From the NCBI GenBank assembly GCA_027488265.1, contig JAIYCA010000321.1:1-12018 (forward strand): a stretch of DNA of 12,018 nt, given 5' to 3'. The stretch's first letter is position 1. Every line of letters starts with the position of its first letter. Positions 1 to 6,396 of this stretch are shown here, one piece after another. The stretch is from Planctomycetaceae bacterium (GTDB taxonomy: Bacteria; Planctomycetota; Phycisphaerae; Phycisphaerales; SM1A02). The notes under the pieces were generated by a model that was not told the DNA's origin, searched no databases, and saw only the letters and a list, made by a program, of their open reading frames with translations. The translations under genes and the position numbers were made by a program.

Positions 1-465
1 GTCGATGCCCGTCTGCGCCGTGACCGTGGGCGGCGAGGCGGACGAACCGACCGACACCGCGGTGAGGTGCGCGGTGGTGTCGACCAGGAGCATCGGCGTG
101 TTGCACGTGGCATCAGGGTCGACACCAATCGGCGACCAATTGTGCTTCATGCCGCGCGCGCGGATGCGCCAACCGTTCACGTGCGCCCAATTCGCGAGCG
201 TCACGACGTCTTGCGGCGACGATGCGGTGGCGGTCCAAATGGCGTCGATCGAGATCTCACCCGACCAGTTGCGATACGCCTGCTTGAAGACAGGAATACG
301 CGCGGGGAAGTTCGGCGGCTCGGGGCATCCACCCTTGCCGGTGTGGGCCATCGACATTCCCGGCAGCACGCGGAACGCGGGGAGCCACATCGCGGCACCG
401 AGCATCGCCGAGGTCTGAAGAAAGGAGCGGCGAGATGGGTCGTGGGGCGTGTGTGCGGGGTCCAT
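1..465 (-). CDS. Tat-exported FAD-linked oxidase, cholesterol-oxidase (VAO) type, N-terminal part
   Basis: This is an open frame of 155 codons from an ATG at 465 to the window edge, so the C-terminus is missing. Residues 12-16 (RRSFL) followed by a hydrophobic stretch (about 18-34) form a twin-arginine signal, which implies export of a folded, cofactor-loaded enzyme. The segment at about 53-115 (FPARIPVFKQAYRNWSGEI, then a region with SSPQDVVTLANWA and RGMKHNWSP) matches the start of the FAD-binding domain in covalent-flavin cholesterol oxidases and related VAO/PCMH oxidases. In that family a histidine at this place carries the FAD, so His108 is the likely attachment residue (inference). The substrate may be a sterol or another alcohol; the substrate domain lies outside the window. 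The start is supported by the Tat motif lying 11 residues in. No clear Shine-Dalgarno is visible. Confidence 0.75.
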   Translation of the reverse strand, partial: MDPAHTPHDPSRRSFLQTSAMLGAAMWLPAFRVLPGMSMAHTGKGGCPEPPNFPARIPVFKQAYRNWSGEISIDAIWTATASSPQDVVTLANWAHVNGWRIRARGMKHNWSPIGVDPDATCNTPMLLVDTTAHLTAVSVGSSASPPTVTAQTGID

Positions 466-466
466 A

Positions 467-490
467 GTGAAGCAACTGGTGATGCAACTG
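467..490. repeat. 12-bp tandem repeat, 2 copies, just upstream of the oxidase start
   Basis: GTGAAGCAACTG is followed directly by GTGATGCAACTG, with one difference. The pair lies immediately 5' of the oxidase ATG on the minus strand, so it would be in the 5' leader or core promoter. It could be a duplicated operator or a replication-slippage product. Confidence 0.7.
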
Positions 491-816
491 GCGAGAGAAC
501 TTGGGAGACAGCGAGTCTGCGGATGCGGGCGACGCGCGGCGCATGAGGTCCGACGCGCGAGGCAGATTGGCGGAGGTTGTCTTCGGTGTTGTGCGTGTCA
601 AAGGGAAGAGAGGAATCGGATCCGAATGTTGGAGCACGCGGGATTTCGACAGGGCGGACAACCGATTCTCGGTCGCCGTTTGGGTGCGACGCGACCGCAG
701 TGATGCAGAGGTGCAAGCGCTTCCTTGCGGATAACGTACTTATCAGTCTTCCCATCGTCGTGCATCTTGCTTCCACGCGCGCGCGGCGCTGGTTTGGCAA
801 GGGGCGTACTCCTGAA

Positions 817-846
817 GCGTTCTGGTGCGTTCTCGTGCTTTCTCGT
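817..846. repeat. 10-bp tandem repeat, 3 copies, after the lipoprotein stop
   Basis: The units GCGTTCTGGT, GCGTTCTCGT and GCTTTCTCGT lie in phase. The array begins 10 bp beyond the stop codon (857-859) of the minus-strand lipoprotein gene. No terminator hairpin is seen here. Confidence 0.7.
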
Positions 847-856
847 GATGTCCGCC

Positions 857-1252
857 TCACCGCGCCGGAATCGTAAGCACTGGGCCCGGCGCGGGCACGC
901 CCGACTGAATGCGGCAGAGTTGCATGAAGAGCGCGAGCGTGTCTTTCGAACGAATGTCATCGTTCGCGATGCTGTAGTACCAGCCCGCGTATTCGACGGT
1001 CACGATCGCGTTGATCGACGGCTTCGCGGTCGCGCGAATGTTCTCAAGCGCGATCGTCTTACTCTCGACCTTGAGATCGAAGCCACCATCGGCGCGCAGC
1101 GTTTGTTTCGCAACTTGGCAACCGCTCGACGCGAGGCCGAAGGTGAGGCCCAAAGTGAGGCCAAGGGTGAGCACGGGGGTGATTGGTCGCGCGTGCCTCG
1201 TGAAACGTGCGGCTCGAGCCGTGGAAGCGGGGGTGTGCTCATTCGTCTGCAT
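857..1252 (-). CDS. Small putative lipoprotein of unknown function
   Basis: The frame gives 131 aa from the ATG at 1252. A basic N-terminal segment (R13, R16, H20, R22) is followed by a hydrophobic core (about 25-41, TPVLTLGLTLGLTFGLA) and SSGC with Cys45. This resembles a type II signal peptide, but the residue at -3 is Ser rather than the usual Leu, so lipidation is uncertain. The mature part (about 46-131) mixes charged and aromatic residues (TVEYAGWYYSIANDD) and looks like a small folded secreted domain. I recognise no family. The frame continues upstream to another ATG at 1327, which would add an Arg-rich 25-residue segment. I chose 1252 because it gives the more normal signal peptide; no ribosome binding site decides it. 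The hydrophobic core is encoded by a 12-bp tandem repeat. Confidence 0.6.
   Translation of the reverse strand: MQTNEHTPASTARAARFTRHARPITPVLTLGLTLGLTFGLASSGCQVAKQTLRADGGFDLKVESKTIALENIRATAKPSINAIVTVEYAGWYYSIANDDIRSKDTLALFMQLCRIQSGVPAPGPVLTIPAR
1133..1168. repeat. 12-bp imperfect tandem repeat coding the signal-peptide core
   Basis: Three units (GAGGCCGAAGGT, GAGGCCCAAAGT, GAGGCCAAGGGT) lie head to tail inside the lipoprotein gene. On the minus strand each encodes a four-residue TLGL/TFGL unit, so the hydrophobic core of the signal peptide is built from repeats. Loss or gain of a unit would keep the reading frame and change the core length by four residues. Confidence 0.8.
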
Positions 1253-1300
1253 GTGCGGCCTGAGGCTGCGTCGAAGGACGCGCGTGCGCCTCACTGTATT

Positions 1301-1320
1301 TGAGGCTGTTTCAGGCTGTT
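1301..1320. repeat. 10-bp tandem repeat, 2 copies, upstream of the lipoprotein gene
   Basis: TGAGGCTGTT is followed by TCAGGCTGTT, 48 bp upstream of the preferred lipoprotein start at 1252. If the alternative start at 1327 were used, the repeat would be coding. It may be a slippage product or a paired binding site. Confidence 0.45.
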
Positions 1321-1415
1321 TGAACACATCGCTGTACGCCGTGCGTTGGTCGAGTCGTCGCGTGGATATCGCCGACGCTCACGCGGCATACGCGTGCATT
1401 CGTCGGAATCTTCGA

Positions 1416-2111
1416 TCAACGACCGGTTGGCGGTTGCGATGCGGAACCTTCAGCGCTGTGCCTACCGCGGATACGTGCCAGTCGAAACTGCAGTTGCTCA
1501 CGGCTCGTCACATCCAACTTCTGATAGGCGCGACGCACGAGTGTTGAGACGGTGTTCAGCGAAACTCCGAGCCGCTCTGCGATGCGCGGGCGCGTCATCC
1601 CGGAGGAGAGGAACGCCACCACCTGCCGCTCACGCTCGGAGAGGTCGTCGTACTGACGCATGCTGCTCGAATCTGCTTCGCTTGCCGCGCGGATCTGCTC
1701 TTGACTCGCGTGACGAATGGTCGGTGCCGGCAGCATCGGGGCACGCGTTGGCATGATGCGGATCGCCAAGACGTGATCGCACGCAGCGATGGGATCCGTT
1801 GCGCTCTGACTCCGTGATTCCGCGACGACCTGTGCGTAGTCGTACACCGCGCGAAGCCTTCGCATGAATTCCGTCCACTCCTCGGGGCGGAAATCCAACT
1901 TCAACCGAATATCAATCAGTCGCTCGGCTCCGCTGAGTTTTCCGTCATGCGCCTCTGCATCTTGAAGCGCTTGCGCGATGTCCCTCGTGGCATCTTTGAA
2001 GGCGGAGCGCACGGCGACGACATGCTCGGGGCGCGCGGGATTCGCGACGATGGTGATTCGCTGGCAGAGTGCTTGGTAGCGCGTCGCGCTGCCGCTTGAT
2101 TTTGTCGCCAT
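1416..2111 (-). CDS. LuxR-type helix-turn-helix transcriptional regulator
   Basis: The protein has 231 aa from the ATG at 2111. Residues about 155-212 form a typical LuxR/GerE C-terminal DNA-binding domain: LSERERQVVAFLSSGMTRPRIAERLGVS, then NTVSTLVRRAYQKLDVTSREQL. The expected early Glu of the domain, the GxS recognition-helix turn and the V-x-x-L-V-R-R-A-Y-x-K-L segment are all visible. The N-terminal 150 residues are mainly helical and show no recognisable receiver domain (no acidic pocket or Lys), so this is not an ordinary two-component response regulator; the input is unknown. A TTG upstream (2174) would add 21 residues but is less likely. The gene is divergent from the secreted HAF/dockerin gene at 2442 and separated from it by a 10-bp repeat array, so it may control that gene and itself (inference). 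Confidence 0.82.
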   Translation of the reverse strand: MATKSSGSATRYQALCQRITIVANPARPEHVVAVRSAFKDATRDIAQALQDAEAHDGKLSGAERLIDIRLKLDFRPEEWTEFMRRLRAVYDYAQVVAESRSQSATDPIAACDHVLAIRIMPTRAPMLPAPTIRHASQEQIRAASEADSSSMRQYDDLSERERQVVAFLSSGMTRPRIAERLGVSLNTVSTLVRRAYQKLDVTSREQLQFRLARIRGRHSAEGSASQPPTGR

Positions 2112-2250
2112 GCGACGGCGAGACGCGTTGATCCCGCTGCTCTCGGCGTCCCGAGTACTGCAGTCGCACAGCAAAGAGCGACGCAGTTGAAGCGGGAGCG
2201 AAAGGAGTAGGTGACGCCTTCAAGGAAACGAATCCGTGCCACAACGGACT

Positions 2251-2310
2251 GCGAAACTTTGCGAACCTTTGCGAAACCTTGCGAACCTTTGCGAAACCGG
2301 GCGAAACCAC
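2251..2310. repeat. 10-bp tandem repeat array, 6 in-phase copies, in a divergent intergenic region
   Basis: Six consecutive 10-mers all begin GCGAA: GCGAAACTTT, GCGAACCTTT, GCGAAACCTT, GCGAACCTTT, GCGAAACCGG, GCGAAACCAC. They lie about 140 bp from both the LuxR-type gene (minus) and the HAF/dockerin gene (plus), within an otherwise gene-free 330-bp spacer (2112-2441). The spacing equals about one helical turn, so every unit presents the same DNA face. This fits either a multi-site operator or mild intrinsic curvature from phased short A-tracts. Confidence 0.88.
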
Positions 2311-2441
2311 GCCTCGAAAGAGTCCGCGCGAGGTGATGAGACTTGCTCGGATCCGAAGTTCGGGAGTAACGCTGTTTTCATCAATGGTCTCGTGATCAAC
2401 GCTCTCTCTGCACGACAGACTCGCACGACAAAAGGATCACA

Positions 2442-3902
2442 ATGAACAACACACTTCCCGCACGTCTCACGTCAGTGGCCGCACTCATGGTGACCACGGC
2501 ATCCGTCGCCGATGTCCCGTTCACTCCGCTCGCCGACTTCGGCCTCGGTGGCCAGCCCTCCGATGTGAACTCTTCAGGCATCATCGTCGGCGCGGTGCGC
2601 GTCGAGAACGAGTCTGCTCCGTCTGTGCCGGTCATCTGGCAGACCTCGAACTCGGCCCCGACTCCGCTTCCGACCGTGAATGGCGGCTACGCGGTCGCCA
2701 TCAACTCGAACGGCGACATCGTCGGCACAGAGTTCCAGGTGTCCGGCAGCTACGGCATCCCAGTCCTCTGGTCGAACGGCGAGCGCATCGAGCTTCCCGA
2801 CCTTGGCGAGGGCGGCTACGCGAACGACATCAACGAGGCCGGCGTGATCATCGGCAATGTGATCAGCAAGGGCCAGTACCGCGCTGCGCGCTGGGTCAAC
2901 CGCGAGCTCGAGTTGCTTCCGCTGCCCGAGTTCGAGACCGAAGACGGCGTGATCTGGAGCTTCGCGAACACCATCAACTCCGCCGGCGTGATCAGCGGCA
3001 CGATTCAGGCGCCGATCGCCACTCCGTCGGCCGCGCTGCGCTGGGATTCGGAAGGCGTTGCGTTCGTCCAGAGCGAAGGCCTCGAGACCAAGGGCATTTC
3101 TGTCGACAACCTCGGTGGAATCCTCATCAACGGCTACTTCGATGGTGGCTACAGCCGCGCCCCCGCGGTCGTTCAGAACAACGGAACGGTCAATGTGCTT
3201 GAGATCCCGGCCGGACTCTTCGGCGGCGCCTCTGGCCTCGCGATGGGTCGCAACGGCATCGTGGCGGGCTACTACTACGCCTCGGGCGACAGTGGCTTCC
3301 AGATCAAGGCCGTCGCGTGGCCGAACGGCGTGTTCACCCCGCTCGAAATGCCCGCTGGCCAGCGCTACGCCTTCCCGAGCGCGGTCGGCATGAACGGCAT
3401 GGTGTTCGGTTCGGCGACCGATGGCCAGACCGGCCGCTCGGTGCCCGGATTCTGGCAGCTTGACATCGAGGGAACCACCCTCCGCTCGACGCCCGTTAGC
3501 GGCGCCCGCGGACAGACCGTCCAGCTTGCCGCCGAGAGCGTCCGCAGCTCGGGCGCGAACGTCGGCTACAGCGTGGCGGCCCGCGTCAACGGCGCGATCG
3601 TTGGCCAGTCGGTCACGAACTCGCAGGGCAAGGCGAGCGTCAGCTTCACGATCCCGCAGTCTGCGAGCGGCAACCAGCTCACCGTCCAGTTCAAGGACGA
3701 GACCGGCGCCACTACGACGACCGTGATCGAGATCGAGTCCGCCTGCGCGGCGGCCGATTTCAACTGCGATGGTCGCGTCGATAGCGCTGACCTCAGCATC
3801 CTGCTCTCGCAGTGGGGCGGCAGCGGAGCGTGCGACCTCAATGCCGACGGCGTGGTGAATGCGCCGGATCTCAGCCAGCTCATTGCGAATTGGACGCTGT
3901 GA
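2442..3902 (+). CDS. Secreted HAF-repeat (beta-propeller-like) protein with dockerin-type C-terminus
   Basis: The protein has 486 aa with a signal peptide (about 1-23, cleavage likely after SVA). Seven copies of a motif of the form [N/D]xx[N/G]xxGxIxG occur at about residues 40, 85, 128, 176, 219, 265 and 313, spaced 43-48 residues. Most are followed by a strand ending in W with a downstream NG turn. This is the HAF extracellular repeat pattern, and seven units suggest a seven-bladed propeller (inference). Residues 345-432 look like a beta-rich Ig-like domain. Residues 439-486 carry two EF-hand-like calcium loops (D439, N441, D443, R445, D447, D450; D465, N467, D469, V471, N473, D476), the dockerin-like ending common in Phycisphaerae. 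There is no cellulosome context, so attachment to a cell-surface partner is only possible. An AGGA at 2433-2436 supports the ATG. A terminator follows at 4031-4065. Confidence 0.85.
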   Translation: MNNTLPARLTSVAALMVTTASVADVPFTPLADFGLGGQPSDVNSSGIIVGAVRVENESAPSVPVIWQTSNSAPTPLPTVNGGYAVAINSNGDIVGTEFQVSGSYGIPVLWSNGERIELPDLGEGGYANDINEAGVIIGNVISKGQYRAARWVNRELELLPLPEFETEDGVIWSFANTINSAGVISGTIQAPIATPSAALRWDSEGVAFVQSEGLETKGISVDNLGGILINGYFDGGYSRAPAVVQNNGTVNVLEIPAGLFGGASGLAMGRNGIVAGYYYASGDSGFQIKAVAWPNGVFTPLEMPAGQRYAFPSAVGMNGMVFGSATDGQTGRSVPGFWQLDIEGTTLRSTPVSGARGQTVQLAAESVRSSGANVGYSVAARVNGAIVGQSVTNSQGKASVSFTIPQSASGNQLTVQFKDETGATTTTVIEIESACAAADFNCDGRVDSADLSILLSQWGGSGACDLNADGVVNAPDLSQLIANWTL

Positions 3903-3926
3903 CTTCAAAGCCGTGAGGTCGGAACC

Positions 3927-3996
3927 ATGCGTTGGAGCTCGTGCGTTCAAGCTCATGCGTTCTAACTCATGCGTTCAAACTCGTGAGTTCAAGCGC
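3927..3996. repeat. 14-bp tandem repeat, 5 copies, in the 3' untranslated region
   Basis: Units with consensus RTGCGTTCAARCTC run head to tail (ATGCGTTGGAGCTC, GTGCGTTCAAGCTC, ATGCGTTCTAACTC, ATGCGTTCAAACTC, GTGAGTTCAAGCGC), and a partial sixth begins GTGCATT. The array lies between the stop at 3902 and the terminator at 4031, so it would be transcribed in the mRNA tail. Unit length is not a multiple of three, in keeping with a non-coding place. Confidence 0.9.
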
Positions 3997-4030
3997 GTGC
4001 ATTGATCACCTTCAATTTGTGCAGACTTCG

Positions 4031-4065
4031 AAGCGCCCCGATCTCCTTGATCGGGGCGCTTTTTT
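4031..4065 (+). terminator. Strong intrinsic terminator of the HAF/dockerin gene
   Basis: A perfect 13-bp stem (AAGCGCCCCGATC, 4031-4043, with its complement at 4049-4061) has the 5-nt loop TCCTT and runs into six T residues at 4060-4065. Confidence 0.93.
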
Positions 4066-4116
4066 ATGGCGGTGGCGAACCTTCGCGTGAAATCTGGTGC
4101 TCGCGCTCGTGGCAAG

Positions 4117-4148
4117 TCACTTGCAAATTGCAAGTGATGCTCTAGTCT
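4117..4148 (+). promoter_or_regulatory. Promoter with overlapping 21-bp palindrome, likely HxlR-type operator
   Basis: The arms TCACTTGCAA (4117-4126) and TTGCAAGTGA (4128-4137) flank a single A, giving a perfect 10-bp inverted repeat. The sequence TTGCAA at 4121-4126 can serve as a -35, with TAGTCT at 4143-4148 as the -10 (16-bp spacer). The -10 ends 6 nt before the DinB-like ATG at 4155, which predicts a leaderless mRNA. A dimeric regulator bound here would cover the -35. The HxlR regulator encoded second in the operon is the obvious candidate for autoregulation (inference). Confidence 0.75.
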
Positions 4149-4154
4149 GCCTGC

Positions 4155-4823
4155 ATGACACATCCCTCACCAGCTGCATCGCCTGCGAAGGCACCGAATG
4201 TCGAATCACGAAACCGCCCAGTAGCCCCGCAGGAAAACGAGCCAAAGCTCGCTGCGCCCGGCGCCGGTGTTCCGCGCATCGAACGCATGGTTGGGTGGCT
4301 TCAGCTCACGTTGGCAACGCGACGAGGTCCGGCAGCAGCTTCGACGCGGATGCGGAGTGAGCAGGCCGCGATCCACCGAATCGTTCAACCGCTCTCGCGC
4401 GCCGAGGCGAGCGCGCGTGTCCTCGTTCCGCGTCTTCGTGGGCTTGAGGACAGCAGTCGGTGGTGGTCGGCGTGGATGACGCTCGACCATCTGCGCATCG
4501 TGAACGTCTCGATCGCTGAGGTCATCACGGTGCTCGGAGGAGATCGCAGTCCCGCAGGCCAGGTGAGCACTGCTGCAGTGAAGCCATCCACCGACGTGGG
4601 CCCCGAAGTGCTCGCCGCGTTTGACGCCTCCTGTGATGCGATCGAACGCGCGGTTGCCGCGCTTCCGCGCCCGAGATCAACAGCGCGCTTCGCACACCCG
4701 TGGTTCGGCCCGCTTGATACCGCGGGTTGGCACGCGATGTCGGCCATGCACATGGGGATCCACCGCGCGCAACTGGAGGCAATCGTGCGCGGGCTCGCTT
4801 CGGGCACATCGGAGCGTCCATGA
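4155..4823 (+). CDS. DinB/YfiT-like four-helix metal-binding protein
   Basis: The protein has 222 aa. After a low-complexity N-terminal tail (about 1-38, rich in Pro, Ala and Ser), the rest reads as a DinB superfamily four-helix bundle. The hallmarks are WMTLDHLRIVNVSIAEVI (about 107-124) and MHMGIHRAQLEAIVRGL (about 198-214). His112, His199 and His203 sit at the places of the DinB metal triad, so a bound divalent metal is likely. DinB-family members include thiol-dependent transferases, but most have no assigned reaction, so none is claimed here. The stop overlaps the next start in ATGA (4820-4823), so the gene is translationally coupled to the HxlR regulator. The N-terminal 40 residues are not typical; a later start is possible, but the promoter geometry favours 4155. 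Confidence 0.75.
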   Translation: MTHPSPAASPAKAPNVESRNRPVAPQENEPKLAAPGAGVPRIERMVGWLQLTLATRRGPAAASTRMRSEQAAIHRIVQPLSRAEASARVLVPRLRGLEDSSRWWSAWMTLDHLRIVNVSIAEVITVLGGDRSPAGQVSTAAVKPSTDVGPEVLAAFDASCDAIERAVAALPRPRSTARFAHPWFGPLDTAGWHAMSAMHMGIHRAQLEAIVRGLASGTSERP

Positions 4824-5194
4824 ACCGCACCAAACGTCGTTCGATTTGTCCGGTCGCATGCTCGCTCGATCTCCTCGGCGATCGCTGGACGCTTCTCGTC
4901 ATTCGCGACCTCTTCGCGGGGAAGTCGCGGTTCGGCGATTTCCTCGCTTCACCTGAGGGGATCGCCACCAACATCCTCTCGGCGCGTTTGCAGGGATTGC
5001 AAACGGGAGGACTGATCGCCGCCGAACCGTGCACCGAGCGAGTAGGGGCGCTTCGATACCGCCTGACCCCGCGCGGGACTGCGCTTCTGCCGGTGCTCGC
5101 CGCGCTGAAAGACTGGGGGCTCGCGCACATTGCTGGGACGGAGGCACGCATTCGTGTTCCTGCTCCGTCGAAGAGGATGAAGAAAGGGACGTGA
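4820..5194 (+). CDS. HxlR-family winged-helix transcriptional regulator
   Basis: The protein has 124 aa, the usual length for this family. The signature CPVACSLDLLGDRWTLLVIRDLF (10-32), the F-x-D-F-x-x-S-P-E-G-I-A-T-N-I-L-S-x-R-L segment (about 38-57) and the wing with LRYRLTPRGTALLPVLAAL (about 78-96) are all present. Cys10 is the position used for thiol or aldehyde sensing in characterised HxlR regulators such as YodB, and a second Cys14 lies close by; redox or electrophile sensing is an inference. A GGAG at 4811-4814, 5 nt before the ATG, and the ATGA overlap with the DinB-like gene support this start. It probably represses its own operon through the palindrome at 4117-4137. A frame extending upstream to 4727 is antisense-like and was not used. 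Confidence 0.9.
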   Translation: MNRTKRRSICPVACSLDLLGDRWTLLVIRDLFAGKSRFGDFLASPEGIATNILSARLQGLQTGGLIAAEPCTERVGALRYRLTPRGTALLPVLAALKDWGLAHIAGTEARIRVPAPSKRMKKGT

Positions 5195-5251
5195 CTTCAA
5201 CGACGACGTCTGTGACTTCTCCGCTGCCCGCCTCTCTCTTCTTCGCGGCCT

Positions 5252-5257
5252 TACATT
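5252..5257 (+). promoter_or_regulatory. Possible -10 element of the GNAT gene
   Basis: TACATT ends 6 nt before the ATG at 5264. A good -35 is not visible at the usual distance. The position suggests a leaderless transcript and supports the ATG rather than the GTG at 5258, which would lie upstream of the expected transcription start. Confidence 0.45.
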
Positions 5258-5263
5258 GTGGCG

Positions 5264-5806
5264 ATGTCTCTCCGCATTCGTTCCATCGAGCCGCGCGACC
5301 TTTCTGAAGTGCGCGCTGAACTTGAAACACACTGGCATTCGCATCAGATCTGGTCGCTGGGTCGCTGTCATCAAGCAGATGCATTGCCCGGTTTCGTCGC
5401 TGAGGTTGTGGTTGGGGACGTGTCCGAGGCTGTGGCTAGAAACGGGAGCGCGGGCGCATTCGCTGGCCTCGTCACGCTCAACATGGATCCGGGCGCGTGG
5501 CAGTGTGAGGTGATCACACTCAGTAGCCGCGGCAAGGCACCGGGCACGGGCGCTGCGCTCTTGGCCGCGGCCGAGCGCTACGCGCGCGAACACGGCTGCA
5601 AGCGCATCTATCTCACCACCACCAACGACAACACCGCCGCCATGCGCTTCTACCAGCGCCAAGGTTGGCGACTCGCGGCGCTCCACGCTGGCATCGTCGA
5701 TCGCGTGCGGAAGTTGGTGCCGGATCTCCCGCGCACTGGCTTCGATGAGATCCCGATTCGCGATGAGATTGAGTTGGAGCGCTGGTTGGTTGATGGCGTT
5801 GAGTGA
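5264..5806 (+). CDS. GNAT-family N-acetyltransferase
   Basis: The protein has 180 aa from the ATG at 5264. The acetyl-CoA binding motif A is RGKAPGTGAALLAAAERYA (89-107), matching the family R/Q-x-x-G-x-G/A pattern. A beta-strand (CKRIYLTTT) follows, then NDNTAAMRFYQRQGW (121-135), the usual motif B with the asparagine and tyrosine seen in GNAT enzymes. The acceptor is not predictable. The C-terminal 40 residues (PRTGFDEIPIRDEIELERWL) resemble the tail of GNAT proteins annotated near phosphinothricin- or ribosomal-type acetyltransferases, but this is not decisive. The gene starts 69 bp after the HxlR stop and has its own -10-like element, so it may be transcribed separately from the DinB/HxlR pair. 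Confidence 0.88.
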   Translation: MSLRIRSIEPRDLSEVRAELETHWHSHQIWSLGRCHQADALPGFVAEVVVGDVSEAVARNGSAGAFAGLVTLNMDPGAWQCEVITLSSRGKAPGTGAALLAAAERYAREHGCKRIYLTTTNDNTAAMRFYQRQGWRLAALHAGIVDRVRKLVPDLPRTGFDEIPIRDEIELERWLVDGVE

Positions 5807-5819
5807 GGATGTTGAGTGA
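5798..5819. repeat. Short direct repeat spanning the GNAT stop codon
   Basis: GTTGAGTGA occurs at 5798-5806 and again at 5811-5819, a 13-bp period with GGAT between. The first copy contains the stop codon (5804-5806). Confidence 0.5.
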
Positions 5820-5925
5820 CGCGGGGCTTCGTGAGATTTCGCGAGCTTTCATCCGGCCTTCACTTCGTCACGGTGCGCTGTTCTTCGCCCAAACGTACGC
5901 CGTGTGTGCGGTACGCTCACCATAC

Positions 5926-6372
5926 ATGCGTGATGCCCGAACTCCACCAACTGCGCCGAGCCAAGTATCGTCGGTCGATCAAGCAGTCGCGCGTGAGACG
6001 CGAGCGCAGCGACCGACTGTTGGCCGCGCCCTCGCGCTCTGCGCTGCATCGTTCGGTGTGATGGCGCCGTGGCCACTCCTCGCGATCCTCGCCACGCAAT
6101 CCTTCTTCGAGACGTGGAGCGAAGCGGCGCTCCTCTTCGGTGGTCTCACGGGGATACCACTCTTGATCCTCGCGCTCGTCGGCATCTCCGAAACTGTGTT
6201 CGTATCGCTGATCCTGATCGTGTGGTTCGCGGCGCTGCTCGTGCCGCATTTCTGGTTTGCGCGACGTGTGCCCTCGAGAAATGCCGTGGGCGTGCTGCTC
6301 GGTTTGCAAACGGGGTTCTCGTTCGCGCAAGCGGCGCTCGGCGCGTTGATGGTCCTCGGTAAGTCGGTGTGA
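5926..6372 (+). CDS. Small membrane protein, four predicted helices
   Basis: The protein has 148 aa from the ATG at 5926. A hydrophilic cytoplasm-like N-terminus (1-34) is followed by hydrophobic segments at about 36-57, 67-86, 90-111 and 120-144; F108 to R113 (PHFWFARR) and R118 form basic turns. No family is recognised. The frame stays open upstream to a GTG at 5803 that overlaps the GNAT stop, but this 41-residue extension has poor third-position GC and no membrane or domain logic. A TACGCT -10-like element at 5912-5917 also favours 5926. The gene lies 24 bp upstream of the DUF6288-like gene on the same strand, so they may be co-expressed, although the latter has its own -10-like hexamer. 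Confidence 0.6.
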   Translation: MRDARTPPTAPSQVSSVDQAVARETRAQRPTVGRALALCAASFGVMAPWPLLAILATQSFFETWSEAALLFGGLTGIPLLILALVGISETVFVSLILIVWFAALLVPHFWFARRVPSRNAVGVLLGLQTGFSFAQAALGALMVLGKSV

Positions 6373-6384
6373 CGACGCGTCTGA

Positions 6385-6390
6385 TACGGT
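6385..6390 (+). promoter_or_regulatory. Possible -10 element of the DUF6288-like gene
   Basis: TACGGT ends 6 nt before the ATG at 6397, the same spacing as at the DinB-like, GNAT and toxin genes. No convincing -35 is seen. A leaderless transcript is predicted. Confidence 0.4.
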
Positions 6391-6396
6391 CTCGTC

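Larger units (their letters stand above)
466..856. other. Intergenic region without a recognised gene
   Basis: These 391 bp separate two minus-strand genes. Short open frames occur on both strands, but none gives a protein-like sequence or a recognisable motif. The only structure seen is two short tandem repeats, one at each end (467-490 and 817-846). The right part probably holds the 3' end of the lipoprotein mRNA and the left part the promoter of the oxidase gene, but no clear -10/-35 pair was found. Confidence 0.5.

Noticed and set aside
2574..3956. Long minus-strand open frame of 460 codons
   Set aside because: It is the antisense shadow of the HAF/dockerin gene; the sequence is rich in Arg, Ala, Asp and His with no domain, while the plus frame has clear repeats and signal peptide.
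4987..5005. Inverted repeat GTTTGCA-5-TGCAAAC inside the HxlR gene
   Set aside because: Short arms within conserved coding sequence; it lacks the CACTTGCAA arm of the promoter palindrome, so it is probably chance.
5803..5925. Upstream GTG start for the four-helix membrane protein overlapping the GNAT stop
   Set aside because: The added 41 residues have poor third-position GC and no structure, and a -10-like box lies just before the ATG at 5926.
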